Source: Paenibacillus sp. FSL H8-0048
GTDB lineage: Bacteria > Bacillota > Bacilli > Paenibacillales > Paenibacillaceae
Length of the DNA: 64,000 nt
Direction: 5' to 3'
NCBI RefSeq assembly: GCF_038002825.1
Contig: NZ_JBBODF010000001.1
Coordinates: 2,294,001-2,358,000, forward strand
The notes beneath the pieces are model-generated. The model was not told the DNA's origin. It saw nothing but the letters and a program-made list of their open reading frames with translations, and did not search any database. The stretch's first letter is position 1. Every line of letters begins with the position of its first letter. Made by a program: the position numbers and the translations under genes. Of the stretch, positions 7,636-18,647 are shown in pieces.

Positions 7636-9075
7636 TCAGGTGGATTGCCTCTCCCAGCGAAACGCTTCACACTCATCCAGACTCCCCGGCCGCTGCAGCT
7701 CCATCCGCAGCAGATCGCGCAGGAAATGAGGCAGCAAATATACCGCCTCCCGGCCATTAGCTATACTCTCATAGCCTGTACGGAATGTAAACATATCCAG
7801 CGTGCCGACACTATACACCTTGGTATCCTCCAGCTGCTCCCCGCCGGCAAAAATCGCAATACCGTTATCATAAGGCATGACCCTTGGATCGTACAAGATT
7901 TTTAATCCGTCCACGGCCAAGGTGCCCAGCACCTCTCCCCGGAAACCGTATCCGTAGATGACCTTATTCCGGAACTCTGCCATCAGACTCTGTTCCAGTG
8001 CGGTGCGGATATCCTTGCCTGTCAGCTGTACTGTGCATGGGTTAATTGGCGAAGGACATAAGGCATGCAGCATGCCTGCGGTGATGTTGCCTTCCGGAAG
8101 CGGGCCGAGCAGTTGTCCTGTATTAACGAGCGAGATGGGGCTGCCTGTGAACTGGCGGACCGCCTGTGCCAGCAGGTTGCCAAAAGGAGACTCCCCCTGC
8201 AGATCCAGCGGCAGCATGCGGTCGCTGATGGCAACCGTCTTCTCCAGGGCCTCACGGCCGCGCTGCAGATGGATCGCTGCCGCCGGAGCGATAAGCTCCT
8301 CCGTTAAGGAAGGATCAACTGCCGTGCAGCCTCCTTCGGCCAGGTGAAATACTCCGCCTGGATGCTCCCGCTCGAAGACAACCCGTCCGGCGTACCGGCC
8401 GAATTTGCCGGCACCGCATACGGCTGTCCCGTTAATCATCTGCGGCTGCTCCAGCATATGGTGGGTGTGTCCGCCCAGAATGGCATGCACGCCTTCCAGC
8501 TTCTCGGCCAGCCTCTGGTCTGCGGGCAGCCCCAGATGAGACAGAATGATCACGATATCCACCTGCGGGGCAAGCAGCTGAACCTGCTCGCGCAGTGCCT
8601 CTTCCGGGTCCAGCACATCCCAGCCGAGCAGAGAATAGAAGGAGGTGAACGCCGCCGTCGCACCGGTCAGTCCTATCTTTATCCCGTCCTTCTCTATAAT
8701 CGCGTGGCGCTGCATCCAGTGCGGCGGCTCACCGGTGGCGGACTCCAGGAAATTGCAGCATACCACAGAACACTGGATGCCTGTGAATATGGCTGAGAGC
8801 ATCTCCTTGGAGAAGGTGAGGCCTTCGTTGTTGCCGATGGTGACCGCATCGTATCCGGTCAAATTCATAATGTCGATGTTGGCCTGTCCCATCGTGCCTT
8901 CCGTCTCTACAGCGGCGCGGTCCATATGATCGCCGATATCAAGCAGCAGCGCCGGCTCCTCGCCCGCCGCCGCCTTCATCGCGGATATTACTGCCGCGAG
9001 CGGACTCATCATTTCAAAGTGGCTATGTATATCATTGGTATGAATAATGGTTAATCTTTGCGGCCCAGGCTTCAT
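7636..9075 (-). CDS. yunD: Bifunctional metallophosphoesterase / 5'-nucleotidase, YunD-like
   Basis: A 479-residue protein with an N-terminal calcineurin-like metallophosphoesterase domain. Its metal motifs are TIIHTNDIHSH, LLDIGDHMDR, the GNNEGL block and the late GGHTHHML. A C-terminal 5'-nucleotidase domain follows (about 300-440). It has no signal peptide, which fits YunD rather than exported nucleotidases, so it is presumably cytoplasmic. ATG start after GGGAGGG. It is divergent from the MoaD-like gene at 9229. A yunC homologue lies separately at 26506. Confidence 0.9.
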   Translation of the reverse strand: MKPGPQRLTIIHTNDIHSHFEMMSPLAAVISAMKAAAGEEPALLLDIGDHMDRAAVETEGTMGQANIDIMNLTGYDAVTIGNNEGLTFSKEMLSAIFTGIQCSVVCCNFLESATGEPPHWMQRHAIIEKDGIKIGLTGATAAFTSFYSLLGWDVLDPEEALREQVQLLAPQVDIVIILSHLGLPADQRLAEKLEGVHAILGGHTHHMLEQPQMINGTAVCGAGKFGRYAGRVVFEREHPGGVFHLAEGGCTAVDPSLTEELIAPAAAIHLQRGREALEKTVAISDRMLPLDLQGESPFGNLLAQAVRQFTGSPISLVNTGQLLGPLPEGNITAGMLHALCPSPINPCTVQLTGKDIRTALEQSLMAEFRNKVIYGYGFRGEVLGTLAVDGLKILYDPRVMPYDNGIAIFAGGEQLEDTKVYSVGTLDMFTFRTGYESIANGREAVYLLPHFLRDLLRMELQRPGSLDECEAFRWERQST

Positions 9076-9228
9076 AAGCTGGCTTCCCTCCCACTTGTAC
9101 AGCCGTTTATAAAGTAAGCGGCAGGCTTGTTCTGTTCTAGAGTTAGCATAACATTTTCAGACTCAATATGGTATATTGTAATCATTATAAGCTGTCCTAA
9201 GCTTAAGTCCAGAAAGGGTGAAGAACGC

Positions 9229-9477
9229 ATGCATATCTCCATCCGGCTATTCGCCGGTCTGGCCGAAATTATCGGCTCCTCCACTCTGGTCTTCCACGCC
9301 CATGAGTCCCCTGTAACAGCAGGCCGGCTGAAGGAACTCCTCTCCGCCTCCTATCCCGATGCCGCGCCGCAGATCAGTGTATCTCTGGTAGCCGTTGATC
9401 AGGAATATGCGCCTGATGATACGGATATTACCGAAGGCTCAGAGGTGGCCTTCATTCCGCCCGTGTCCGGGGGCTAA
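9229..9477 (+). CDS. MoaD/ThiS-family sulfur carrier protein
   Basis: An 82-residue ubiquitin-like protein ending in Gly-Gly (FIPPVSGG), the C-terminus that is adenylated and thiocarboxylated in MoaD, the small subunit of molybdopterin synthase. The fold is supported by IRLFAGLAEIIGSS at the start and the strand VAVDQEYAPDD. I start it at ATG 9229 behind AAAGGGTG, which gives family length; an upstream extension of the frame to 9127 has no ribosome site and overlaps the divergent promoter region. No other molybdenum-cofactor gene is in the window, so the partner is elsewhere. Confidence 0.88.
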   Translation: MHISIRLFAGLAEIIGSSTLVFHAHESPVTAGRLKELLSASYPDAAPQISVSLVAVDQEYAPDDTDITEGSEVAFIPPVSGG

Positions 9478-9636
9478 CCACACCGTTCTCCTTCCGCGAA
9501 TCTGCATAGCTTCAGAGTAGGGTAGGACCAGCGGGTTGCACAATCTGCAAGCTACAATCAGTACTCTTACACCATTGAATATTGCGGACTTTGTTGCTAT
9601 GCTGTAAAAAATTGCTATAGTAAGGTGGCCTAGTCA

Positions 9637-10677
9637 TTGAGAGTACACGTGATGGATCTTAAACCGGGTGATCATCTGCGGATGGATAGCTTCAGCTCCC
9701 GCGGGCTGCATGTACTCCCTAAGGGATCACGGCTGCAACTGGAGGAAATCGCCAAGCTGATACAGCACGGCGTTGATTATGTAGATATTGAAACGGTACA
9801 GGAAGAGCCCGCCCCTTCCAGCCGGACCTCAATCATTCAGGCTGCAGCCAGCAGCTTCGATACCACGATTGACGGCTTTGAATCTCTATATATGGAAGCG
9901 CTCAGCAAAGGCAGCTTCAATCAGTCCGTGGTGGATGATATTCTTCAGCCGACCTTGTCCACGCTGGACAAGCACAAGGACGTTGTGACACTCTTGCTCC
10001 TTCTCGACCGGGAAGATAATTATACCTATAACCACTCCCTTCAGGTAGGCATGCTCTCCTATTATCTTGCCTCGTGGCTTGGATACTCCAAGACAGAGTG
10101 CTATGAGATCGGGCGTGCGGGCTACCTGATCGATATCGGCAAATGCCGCATCTCCCCCGCCATCCTGAACAAACCCGGCAAATTAACGCCTGAAGAATAC
10201 GAAGAGATCAAATTACATACGGTTTACGGGTACGAAATCATACAGAACTCCATGAACGATCCTTTCACAGCTCTGGTTGCCCTGCAGCATCATGAACGCG
10301 AAGACGGCTCCGGTTATCCCAAGCAGCTGACCAAGACTGATATTCACCCTTACGCCCAGATCGCAGCCGTCGCGGATATTTACAGCGCTATGACCACTCA
10401 CCGGGTCTATCAGTCCAAGCAGGAGCTGATTTCCGTTCTGCGTGAGATCAACTCCCTCAGCTTCGGCAAGCTGAACGGCAAACCGGTCCAGGCCTTCATC
10501 AATCATCTGATGCCTAACTTCATCGGCAAGCGTGTGCTGCTGAGCACCGGTGATATGGGTGTGATCGTGATGAACAACCCGCTGGATGTCTTCCGTCCGC
10601 TTGTACAGAGCGAAGGCAAATTCCTTGACCTGTCCCGCGAACGCAAAATTGCCGTCGTTGAGATTTACATGGAGTAG
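9637..10677 (+). CDS. Degenerate HD-GYP domain protein
   Basis: A 346-residue protein built like the HD-GYP protein at 5574-6680, with a shared N-terminal domain (VMDLKPGDHLRMDSF) followed by HD-GYP. The GYP motif is intact (HHEREDGSGYPKQL, about residues 218-231), and the first His (NHSLQVG) is present. But the metal-binding HD reads Ile-Asp in YLIDIGKCRIS (residues 165-166), so a metal ligand is lost. It may bind cyclic-di-GMP without cleaving it, or act as a partner of an active enzyme; that is inference. TTG start 8 bases after AAGGTGG. A strong terminator follows. Confidence 0.88.
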   Translation: MRVHVMDLKPGDHLRMDSFSSRGLHVLPKGSRLQLEEIAKLIQHGVDYVDIETVQEEPAPSSRTSIIQAAASSFDTTIDGFESLYMEALSKGSFNQSVVDDILQPTLSTLDKHKDVVTLLLLLDREDNYTYNHSLQVGMLSYYLASWLGYSKTECYEIGRAGYLIDIGKCRISPAILNKPGKLTPEEYEEIKLHTVYGYEIIQNSMNDPFTALVALQHHEREDGSGYPKQLTKTDIHPYAQIAAVADIYSAMTTHRVYQSKQELISVLREINSLSFGKLNGKPVQAFINHLMPNFIGKRVLLSTGDMGVIVMNNPLDVFRPLVQSEGKFLDLSRERKIAVVEIYME

Positions 10678-10701
10678 CCTTACCTGAGCATTTGCACACA
10701 A

Positions 10702-10750
10702 AAGGGCTGTCCCGAGCGAGCCAATAATTGGCCAAGCCGGGACAGCCCTT
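10702..10750. terminator. Bidirectional terminator
   Basis: Perfect 13-bp arms AAGGGCTGTCCCG and CGGGACAGCCCTT around a 23-base loop, between two convergent genes. Nearly the same stem is used at 45519-45563. Confidence 0.85.
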
Positions 10751-10790
10751 ATTCGTGGGTCATATGACAGTAGTCATAGCCCCAATACTT

Positions 10791-12831
<2,041 letters not shown>

Positions 12832-12895
12832 TGACAGATGATATGAAATTTGAAATATTGTAGTCTTGCGTATGTTGCGTGTTAAATGCTATGTG

Positions 12896-13741
12896 TTACT
12901 CCAGGTTATTGCGTTCCGTTACACGCTGAATGTGAATCGTCAAATAGACATATTCATCCTTGCTGAGGCTCTGGCCATGGGATTTCTCCAGATATTCATT
13001 GATTTTGCCCACGCATTCGAAAGCCTTGACATAGGTTAGCCTCACCTGGTTGTACAGGAACTCTTCCCCGCTGTTATTGGTCTCCTTCTTCAGCACCCGC
13101 ATGGAAAAATACTGCAGATGGGTCAGGAACCGCGAGTAGTTAAGCGAGGTCTCGTCCAGCACCACATTATAATGATAGGTAACGATGTTCAGAATGTTCT
13201 GAACAATCTCCGTCATCTTGATCGTCGATCTTACCTCCGTACCATCCATTCTGGCGTTAACCAGGTGGAGGGCAATGAATCCGGCTTCATCCTCACCCAG
13301 CGAGAGACCGGTGGTCTGTTCAATCATCTTCAGGGCATCCAGCCCGATCCCGAATTCCTTCCGGTAAAAGCGCTTGATCTCAAACAGCATCGCATTCTTC
13401 AGCTGAATCCCCTTCTCAAAACGCTCCAGCGCAAAATGGATATGATCCGTCAGCGTCAGATAGAGATTATCGTTCAGCTCCGTGTGCAGCACTCCACTCG
13501 CATAGGTGACGATGCTGCTGGCCAGCTCCAGGTGAGCTACCGGAATATCATTCAGCAGTTCAGTCAGCCGGGCAGTGAATTCATTCTCATTTAGCAGAAA
13601 AATCTTATCCACCTTGGCAGGATCAACATAATCCCCCGCCACCTTATTGAAGGAAATCCCTCTGCCCATCACAATAACCTCCTTGCCCTTCTGGTTCTTG
13701 GTCAGGAGTACATTATTGTTCAGCACCTTCTCGATAATCAT
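12896..13741 (-). CDS. licT: LicT/BglG-family transcription antiterminator
   Basis: A 281-residue RNA-binding antiterminator. It has an N-terminal CAT RNA-binding domain (1-55; MIIEKVLNNNVLLTKNQKG), PRD1 (about 65-170) and PRD2 (about 171-281). The phosphorylatable histidines are in place: His100 (DHIHFALER), His159 (FIALHLVNA), His208 and His270 (YLTIHIQR). In the family, EII and HPr phosphorylate these according to inducer and carbon status. ATG start behind AGGAGGTG. Upstream of bglP in the same direction. Its own leader carries a second RAT/terminator, so it should autoregulate. Confidence 0.95.
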   Translation of the reverse strand: MIIEKVLNNNVLLTKNQKGKEVIVMGRGISFNKVAGDYVDPAKVDKIFLLNENEFTARLTELLNDIPVAHLELASSIVTYASGVLHTELNDNLYLTLTDHIHFALERFEKGIQLKNAMLFEIKRFYRKEFGIGLDALKMIEQTTGLSLGEDEAGFIALHLVNARMDGTEVRSTIKMTEIVQNILNIVTYHYNVVLDETSLNYSRFLTHLQYFSMRVLKKETNNSGEEFLYNQVRLTYVKAFECVGKINEYLEKSHGQSLSKDEYVYLTIHIQRVTERNNLE

Positions 13742-13771
13742 CTCTATTCACCTCCTGACGCATAGTTTGTA

Positions 13772-13858
13772 CAAAAAAAGCCTAAGTTGATCCCAATATC
13801 ATTCATAAAATGATACTCGCATCAGCTTAGGCATTGCCCGCATTACCGGTCACAATCC
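13772..13858 (-). promoter_or_regulatory. RAT antiterminator and terminator, licT leader
   Basis: Minus strand. A RAT-like element (13830-13858, beginning GGATTGTGACCGG) overlaps the 5' arm of a terminator, GCCTAAGCTGAT (13821-13832), paired with ATCAACTTAGGC (13780-13791) and followed by seven to eight T. Its RAT is more divergent than the one before bglP: GCGGGCAATGCC replaces GCAGGCAAAACC. Confidence 0.82.
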
Positions 13859-13870
13859 TGTATTACTGCT

Positions 13871-13898
13871 ATTGTAGCATAAATAAAAGCGATTTCAA
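13871..13898 (-). promoter_or_regulatory. Sigma A promoter of licT-bglP with cre-like site
   Basis: Minus strand: -35 TTGAAA (13893-13898), 16-base spacer, -10 TACAAT (13871-13876). The stretch TGAAATCGCTTTTA, overlapping the -35, matches the CcpA cre consensus with one mismatch. Carbon catabolite repression is therefore likely but inferred. Confidence 0.75.
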
Positions 13899-14005
13899 GA
13901 ACTTTTTTATTCTAAAGATCTGAATATTCATATTAGGCTTCATTCCGGTTTGAAACCGGCTCTCGAGGGCCACGCTAATAGCAGACAGAAATACAAGGAG
14001 GAGAT

Positions 14006-14254
14006 ATGATGCTTGCCGTTCATCAGCGCCTAGCCGATTTATATACCCTGAGTCTGAAGCGTCCGCTGGCTCCGGCGGAACAAGACGAGCTTCAACACTG
14101 CCTGCATATCAACACCGTCTACTGCTGGGAAATGGCGCGTCTCCATATCGAAGCCCTGCTGGCAGCGGATACTCATGATACCCAGTGGCAGCAGGAGATC
14201 AGCGCGCAGCTGCTGGAGGTCCGGGTAAGCGGGAAGCCGGGGAAACGGTCTTGA
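14006..14254 (+). CDS. Small conserved hypothetical protein
   Basis: An 82-residue protein with no signal peptide or membrane segment, predicted mostly helical (VHQRLADLYTLSLKRPL, then INTVYCWEMARLHIEALL). I recognise the type as a small protein commonly found in Paenibacillus genomes but cannot assign a function. It starts after a strong AAGGAGGAG. Two adjacent ATG codons are possible, at 14006 and 14009; the second has the better spacing. It stands alone between licT and the ABC exporter operon, facing the latter. Confidence 0.75.
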   Translation: MMLAVHQRLADLYTLSLKRPLAPAEQDELQHCLHINTVYCWEMARLHIEALLAADTHDTQWQQEISAQLLEVRVSGKPGKRS

Positions 14255-14295
14255 CGGAAAGGGGCTCCGCGCGCGCCCTGTACTTTCCAGCACAT

Positions 14296-14336
14296 AAAAA
14301 CAGCAGCCCATCCCCACATCGGGGCCAGGCTGCTGC
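14296..14336 (-). terminator. Terminator of the ABC exporter operon
   Basis: Minus-strand stem with arms CAGCAGCC and GGCTGCTG and an inner CCCC/GGGG pairing, then TTTTTA. It is 20 bases past the exporter stop and is shared, without T-run, by the small convergent gene. Confidence 0.8.
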
Positions 14337-14355
14337 ATCTGCTTCTACGATGCTT

Positions 14356-16224
14356 CTATAAAAAGCGGAACTGTGCTTCAATTAAACCGTTATAAATGCC
14401 GTCATGCTTGGTCAGCTCGGCATGATTGCCTTCTTCCTTAATCTCGCCGTGATCCAGCACCACAATCTTATCCGCATGACGGATGGTCGAGAGCCGGTGG
14501 GCGACGATGAAGGAGGTCCGGCCCTGAAGCAGCAGCTTCAGCGCTTCCTGAATCTTGATCTCCGTCTCCGTATCGATACTGGCTGTCGCTTCATCCAGAA
14601 TCAGAATCCGCGGATCGGCCAGCAGCGCCCGGGCGAAGGAGAGCAGCTGGCGCTGTCCCATGGACAGTGCGCTTCCCCGCTCCTCCACCTCGGTATCATA
14701 GCCGGCAGGCAGCTTGACGATGAAATCGTGGGCGTCTACAGCCTTGGCAGCCGCTTCAATCTCTTCGTCCGTGGCATCCAGCCGTCCGAAGCGGATGTTG
14801 TCGCGGATCGTTCCTGAGAAGATGAAGGTATCCTGCAAGACAATCCCGATCTGTTCGCGCAGACTCTGGAGTGTAACATCGCGGACATCCCGTCCATCAA
14901 TGGTGATGCCACCGCTCTTGATATCATAGAACCGGCCGATCAGGTTGATGATTGTGCTTTTGCCGGAGCCGGTATGTCCTACGAGTGCAATGGATTGGCC
15001 TGCCTGGACATCCAGGTTAATGCCCTTAAGAGCCGCACGGCCCTTCTCATATTCAAACACAACATTATCGAAGTGAATATCTCCCTTAATCTTGGACAGC
15101 GGTGTCGCTCCCGGCTTATCCTGAACGGCAGGCTGTTCGTCGAGATACTCGAAGATCCGTTCGGAGGAAGCCATCGCTACGAGCAGTTGATTGTACATCT
15201 GTCCCAGCCGGTTGATCGGGTCCCAGAAGTTGCTGACATAACTGCTGAAGGCGACCAGGAAGCCGACCGTAAGCTCTCCCGACTGAATCAGGTAAGCCCC
15301 GAACCAGAAGAGAATCATCGTCCCGAAGCCGCCGGTGACTTCAATGATCGGACCGAATGCCTGGTTCATGGCCGAGGCCTTGTTCCACGATTTCCGGCTG
15401 TCCATATTCATGGCATCGAAATAATGCATATTCTCTTCTTCCTGGGTGTAGGCCTGGGTGACGCGAATCCCCTGAATCGACTCATTCAGATGGGAGTTGA
15501 TCCGTGAGTTCTTCATACGCACATCCTGCCAGGCAATACGGATTCTCTGCCGCAGCTTGGTCGAGATCAGGAACATAACAGGCACCGTAATCATCACGGC
15601 CAGCCCCAGCTTCCAGTTGATAAGCAGCAGAATGATCATAATACCGAACAGCTGCACACAGTCGATCATCAGATTGACGACCCCGTTGGTGAACAAATCC
15701 TGCAGCGAGTTGATGTCATTGGTCACCCGGACGAGGACTGATCCGGCCGGACGTTTATCGAAGAAGTTGAAGGACAGCTTCTGGATATGCCGGAACAGGT
15801 CCGAACGCAGGTCATAAATCACCCGCTGGCCGATCACATTCGTATATTTGATCCGGTATACGCCGGCAATCCATTGAATCAGATACAGAATGATAACACT
15901 GGCTGTTAATGTGTAGAGCAGCGTCAAGCTGGTGTTTCCGTCTTTTGGAGCAATCGCTTTATCGATCGCCATACTGGTCAGGAACGGAACTGTCAGCTTT
16001 GTAATCGTACCCAGAATCATCATAATTGAGACCAGCGGCAGCATCTGCCTCGCATATGGCTTCATATAGCTGAATAAGCGGGTGAACTGCCTCCAGTCAA
16101 AAGCCTTGTCAATCACATCATCGTCTTTATAGATAAAACGTTCTTCAAGCGTCTGTTCTTCAACCTTACTGTTGTCGGTATTTAATACACCGTCAGCAGT
16201 CTGCTTGGAGGTCTCAAGACTCAT
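14356..16224 (-). CDS. yheH: ABC exporter half-transporter, catalytically complete partner (YheH-like)
   Basis: A 622-residue fusion of a six-helix exporter membrane domain (about 50-350) and an ATPase domain (about 375-620). Walker A is GHTGSGKST, signature LSMGQRQ, Walker B ILILDEATASID with the catalytic Glu, and H-loop IVAHRLSTIRH. An N-terminal extension of about 45 residues, Asp/Glu/Lys-rich, precedes the membrane domain. Its ATG overlaps the stop of the upstream gene by four bases, so the two subunits are translationally coupled and probably form a heterodimer like Bacillus YheI/YheH. The signature LSMGQ departs from LSGGQ. Confidence 0.92.
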   Translation of the reverse strand: MSLETSKQTADGVLNTDNSKVEEQTLEERFIYKDDDVIDKAFDWRQFTRLFSYMKPYARQMLPLVSIMMILGTITKLTVPFLTSMAIDKAIAPKDGNTSLTLLYTLTASVIILYLIQWIAGVYRIKYTNVIGQRVIYDLRSDLFRHIQKLSFNFFDKRPAGSVLVRVTNDINSLQDLFTNGVVNLMIDCVQLFGIMIILLLINWKLGLAVMITVPVMFLISTKLRQRIRIAWQDVRMKNSRINSHLNESIQGIRVTQAYTQEEENMHYFDAMNMDSRKSWNKASAMNQAFGPIIEVTGGFGTMILFWFGAYLIQSGELTVGFLVAFSSYVSNFWDPINRLGQMYNQLLVAMASSERIFEYLDEQPAVQDKPGATPLSKIKGDIHFDNVVFEYEKGRAALKGINLDVQAGQSIALVGHTGSGKSTIINLIGRFYDIKSGGITIDGRDVRDVTLQSLREQIGIVLQDTFIFSGTIRDNIRFGRLDATDEEIEAAAKAVDAHDFIVKLPAGYDTEVEERGSALSMGQRQLLSFARALLADPRILILDEATASIDTETEIKIQEALKLLLQGRTSFIVAHRLSTIRHADKIVVLDHGEIKEEGNHAELTKHDGIYNGLIEAQFRFL

Positions 16225-17990
16225 GCCGGATCACCTGCCTCTCGTCCGTTATCCCTGGCTAAATAATCGGCGTACTGAATCCGGTACACATCCTGATAAG
16301 GCCCCGGGACCGCGATCAGTTCCTGATGGGTACCCTGCTGGACCATTCTACCTTCATTCATGACAATGATCTGATCGGCATGGCGCAGGGAGGAGATCCG
16401 GTGGGCAATAATCAAGGTCGTCCGTCCGCGCATAACCTCCTGGAAGCCGGCCTGAATCTCATGCTCCGTCTCCATATCTACCGCACTGGTCGCATCATCC
16501 AGAATAAGAATCCGCGGATTCTTCAGCAATGCGCGGGCGATGGCAATGCGCTGCTTTTGGCCGCCCGAGAGACCCATCCCCCGCTCACCGACTACCGTAT
16601 CGTAGCCTTCCGGCATCTCCATAATGAAGTCATGCGCCTTCGCCAGCTCAGCGGCACGGATGATCTCATCCATGCTGACATTCTTAAGGCCATAAGAGAT
16701 ATTATTGCGGATTGATGAGGAGAACAGGAAGGTCTCCTGGAACACCGTCGATATTTGCGAACGCAGACTTCGGACCTGGAACTCGCGGATATCCACACCA
16801 TCGAGCTTGATACTGCCCTGATTCACATCATAGGCACGCATCATCAGCTGGGTGATCGTGGATTTACCGGACCCCGTTCCGCCGAGGAAGCCAATGACTG
16901 CACCGGGCTCGGCATGGAAATGAATATCCTTGACTGCCGGCATTTTGTTGCCGTAAGCGAAGGTGACATGATCGAACTCCACCTCACCCTTCACTTCTGC
17001 CGCTGCAAGCTCGCGGGCATTCTCTTGATCCCGGACATCGATGGTCTGATTCAGCACTTCCAGCACACGTTCGCCGGAGGCCTTGGACTGGGTATAGTTA
17101 TTGATGTGGAACCCGAGTCCCCATACAGGACCGATGATGTACCAGATCAGGCTGAAGAACGCAACCAGCTCACCCAGCGACATCTGCTTGTTGATAACCA
17201 GCGTACCGCCGACACCTAGCAGAATAGCTACACTGACCGAAGCCAGCAGCTCCATGAACGGGAAGAATTTACTCCATAGCTCGGCCGCAAAAATCTGATT
17301 TTCTTTATATCGTTCATTACGGTGCGAGAATTTCTCAACTTCGTAGGCCTCTCTGGCAAACGATTTGACTGTTCTTACCCCGGTGACATTCTCCTGTACA
17401 GCCGTTGTCAGGGAACTTAACGCGAGGCGCATCTCCTGAAAGGCCGGATGAATCTTGGATTCAAACTTAAGTGCGACTATTGCCAGAAATGGCATTGTGA
17501 TCAGAGTAACCAGCGTCAGCTGCCAGTTGATGGTGAACATCATAATGGAGCCGAACAGAACCATGAAGAACACATTTAGCAATTGGGCAAATCCGAAGCC
17601 GATGAACATGCGGATTGCTTCCAAATCCCCGGTCAGCCGGGACATCAGGTCACCTGTCTTCGCCGTATCATAATACCGGAAGGACAGAAATTGCAGCTTC
17701 TCATAACAGGCATTGCGCAGCCGGTAAGCCAGGAAATTCCCCAGCCGTCCGCCGAAAAATCCATGGGCAAACTGCAGGCACGCCTTGACAATAATGACAG
17801 CAAGCACACTGAGAGCGAGTACGGGCACCTCAGTAAACTTTAGGGGAACAATAACATCATCGATCAATCTCCTTAACAAATTGGGGGTAATAAGCCCCAC
17901 TGCAGTTGCGGCCGCCAAACATACAATCGACAGAATCAGATAGTGCAGCTTCTCCCGATAAAAGCCCCGCAGTTGCCTGAGAACATCCAT
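16221..17990 (-). CDS. yheI: ABC exporter half-transporter with degenerate Walker B (YheI-like)
   Basis: A 589-residue half-transporter with membrane domain (about 15-310) and ATPase domain (about 335-575). Walker A is GGTGSGKST, signature LSGGQKQR, H-loop IIAHRISSLRH. Walker B reads ILILDDATSAVD: the catalytic Glu is Asp, the mark of the degenerate site of heterodimeric exporters. I start at ATG 17990 after AAGGAGGAG with 6-base spacing. The frame continues 16 codons upstream to 18038, but that part reads through a tandem DNA repeat and the ribosome site. First gene of the operon. Substrate unknown; relatives export drugs and have been tied to sporulation. Confidence 0.92.
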   Translation of the reverse strand: MDVLRQLRGFYREKLHYLILSIVCLAAATAVGLITPNLLRRLIDDVIVPLKFTEVPVLALSVLAVIIVKACLQFAHGFFGGRLGNFLAYRLRNACYEKLQFLSFRYYDTAKTGDLMSRLTGDLEAIRMFIGFGFAQLLNVFFMVLFGSIMMFTINWQLTLVTLITMPFLAIVALKFESKIHPAFQEMRLALSSLTTAVQENVTGVRTVKSFAREAYEVEKFSHRNERYKENQIFAAELWSKFFPFMELLASVSVAILLGVGGTLVINKQMSLGELVAFFSLIWYIIGPVWGLGFHINNYTQSKASGERVLEVLNQTIDVRDQENARELAAAEVKGEVEFDHVTFAYGNKMPAVKDIHFHAEPGAVIGFLGGTGSGKSTITQLMMRAYDVNQGSIKLDGVDIREFQVRSLRSQISTVFQETFLFSSSIRNNISYGLKNVSMDEIIRAAELAKAHDFIMEMPEGYDTVVGERGMGLSGGQKQRIAIARALLKNPRILILDDATSAVDMETEHEIQAGFQEVMRGRTTLIIAHRISSLRHADQIIVMNEGRMVQQGTHQELIAVPGPYQDVYRIQYADYLARDNGREAGDPA

Positions 17991-18007
17991 ATCTCTCCTC
18001 CTTAAAG

Positions 18008-18121
18008 CTTTACGAAGTAAAGCTGGCTCCGTAAGCATAAACTTAGCTTTACGAAGTAACCTGCCTCCGTAAGCATAAACTTAGCTTTACGAAGTAACCT
18101 GCCCCGTAAGCATAAACTTAG
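18008..18121. repeat. Three tandem 37-39 bp repeats upstream of yheI
   Basis: Three head-to-tail units at 18008-18046, 18047-18084 and 18085-18121. Each starts CTTTACGAAGTAA and ends CCGTAAGCATAAACTTAG. The first unit abuts the yheI ribosome site. A single related copy, inverted, lies inside the second MITE-like element (55967-56009). Confidence 0.9.
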
Positions 18122-18555
18122 TCTCTAAATATCGCACCGTAAACCAGCTTTTTTAGCGCTTCCAATTTAGTGACTTTAAGCAGTTTATCATCCCTAATTT
18201 AATGCGGCAAAGGGGAGAAACCACCGTTTTCCCTCTTTTTTCGGAATAAACCGGGCTTAAGCAGGGGCTAAAGGACGCCCGTCGTTTTAAATGCTGCTAT
18301 TTCCTCGCAAATACTGCTCAATTAAGATATAGCAAGATTCAACGATGCGAAGCAGCTTTTTGGAAGCCTAATAAAAGGTATTTTATGTATTTTTATTGCG
18401 ACTTGCCCTCTGAAAAGGACTGAAATACCGCTAATCGGGAAAATCAGCGGTATTTACTCAGCAATCGGACTCAGATTCCTTTATTTCACAGACCGGCCCC
18501 TTTTCAGGCCACCTCATCCTTACTACAGAAAAAAATTCAAGCAGTCCTAATAAAA
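18122..18555. other. Gene-free stretch between the exporter operon and suf terminator
   Basis: 434 bases without a credible gene. It must carry the yheI promoter (minus strand). It contains a perfect 10-bp inverted repeat, AAATACCGCT and AGCGGTATTT at 18423-18455, around a 13-base loop. I see no terminator T-run and no clear promoter pair. Confidence 0.6.
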
Positions 18556-18604
18556 CACAAAAATGCCCACAGAGCTTTGACCAACCTGCATCAAAGTTCT
18601 GTGG
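18556..18604 (-). terminator. Terminator of the suf operon
   Basis: Minus-strand hairpin with 13-base arms CCACAGAACTTTG and CAAAGCTCTGTGG (one mismatch) followed by a T-rich stretch. It lies 43 bases past the sufB stop. Confidence 0.82.
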
Positions 18605-18647
18605 ACACTCACTGTATCTATCTTTGAGAATTGGAGGAAGCTTCCGG

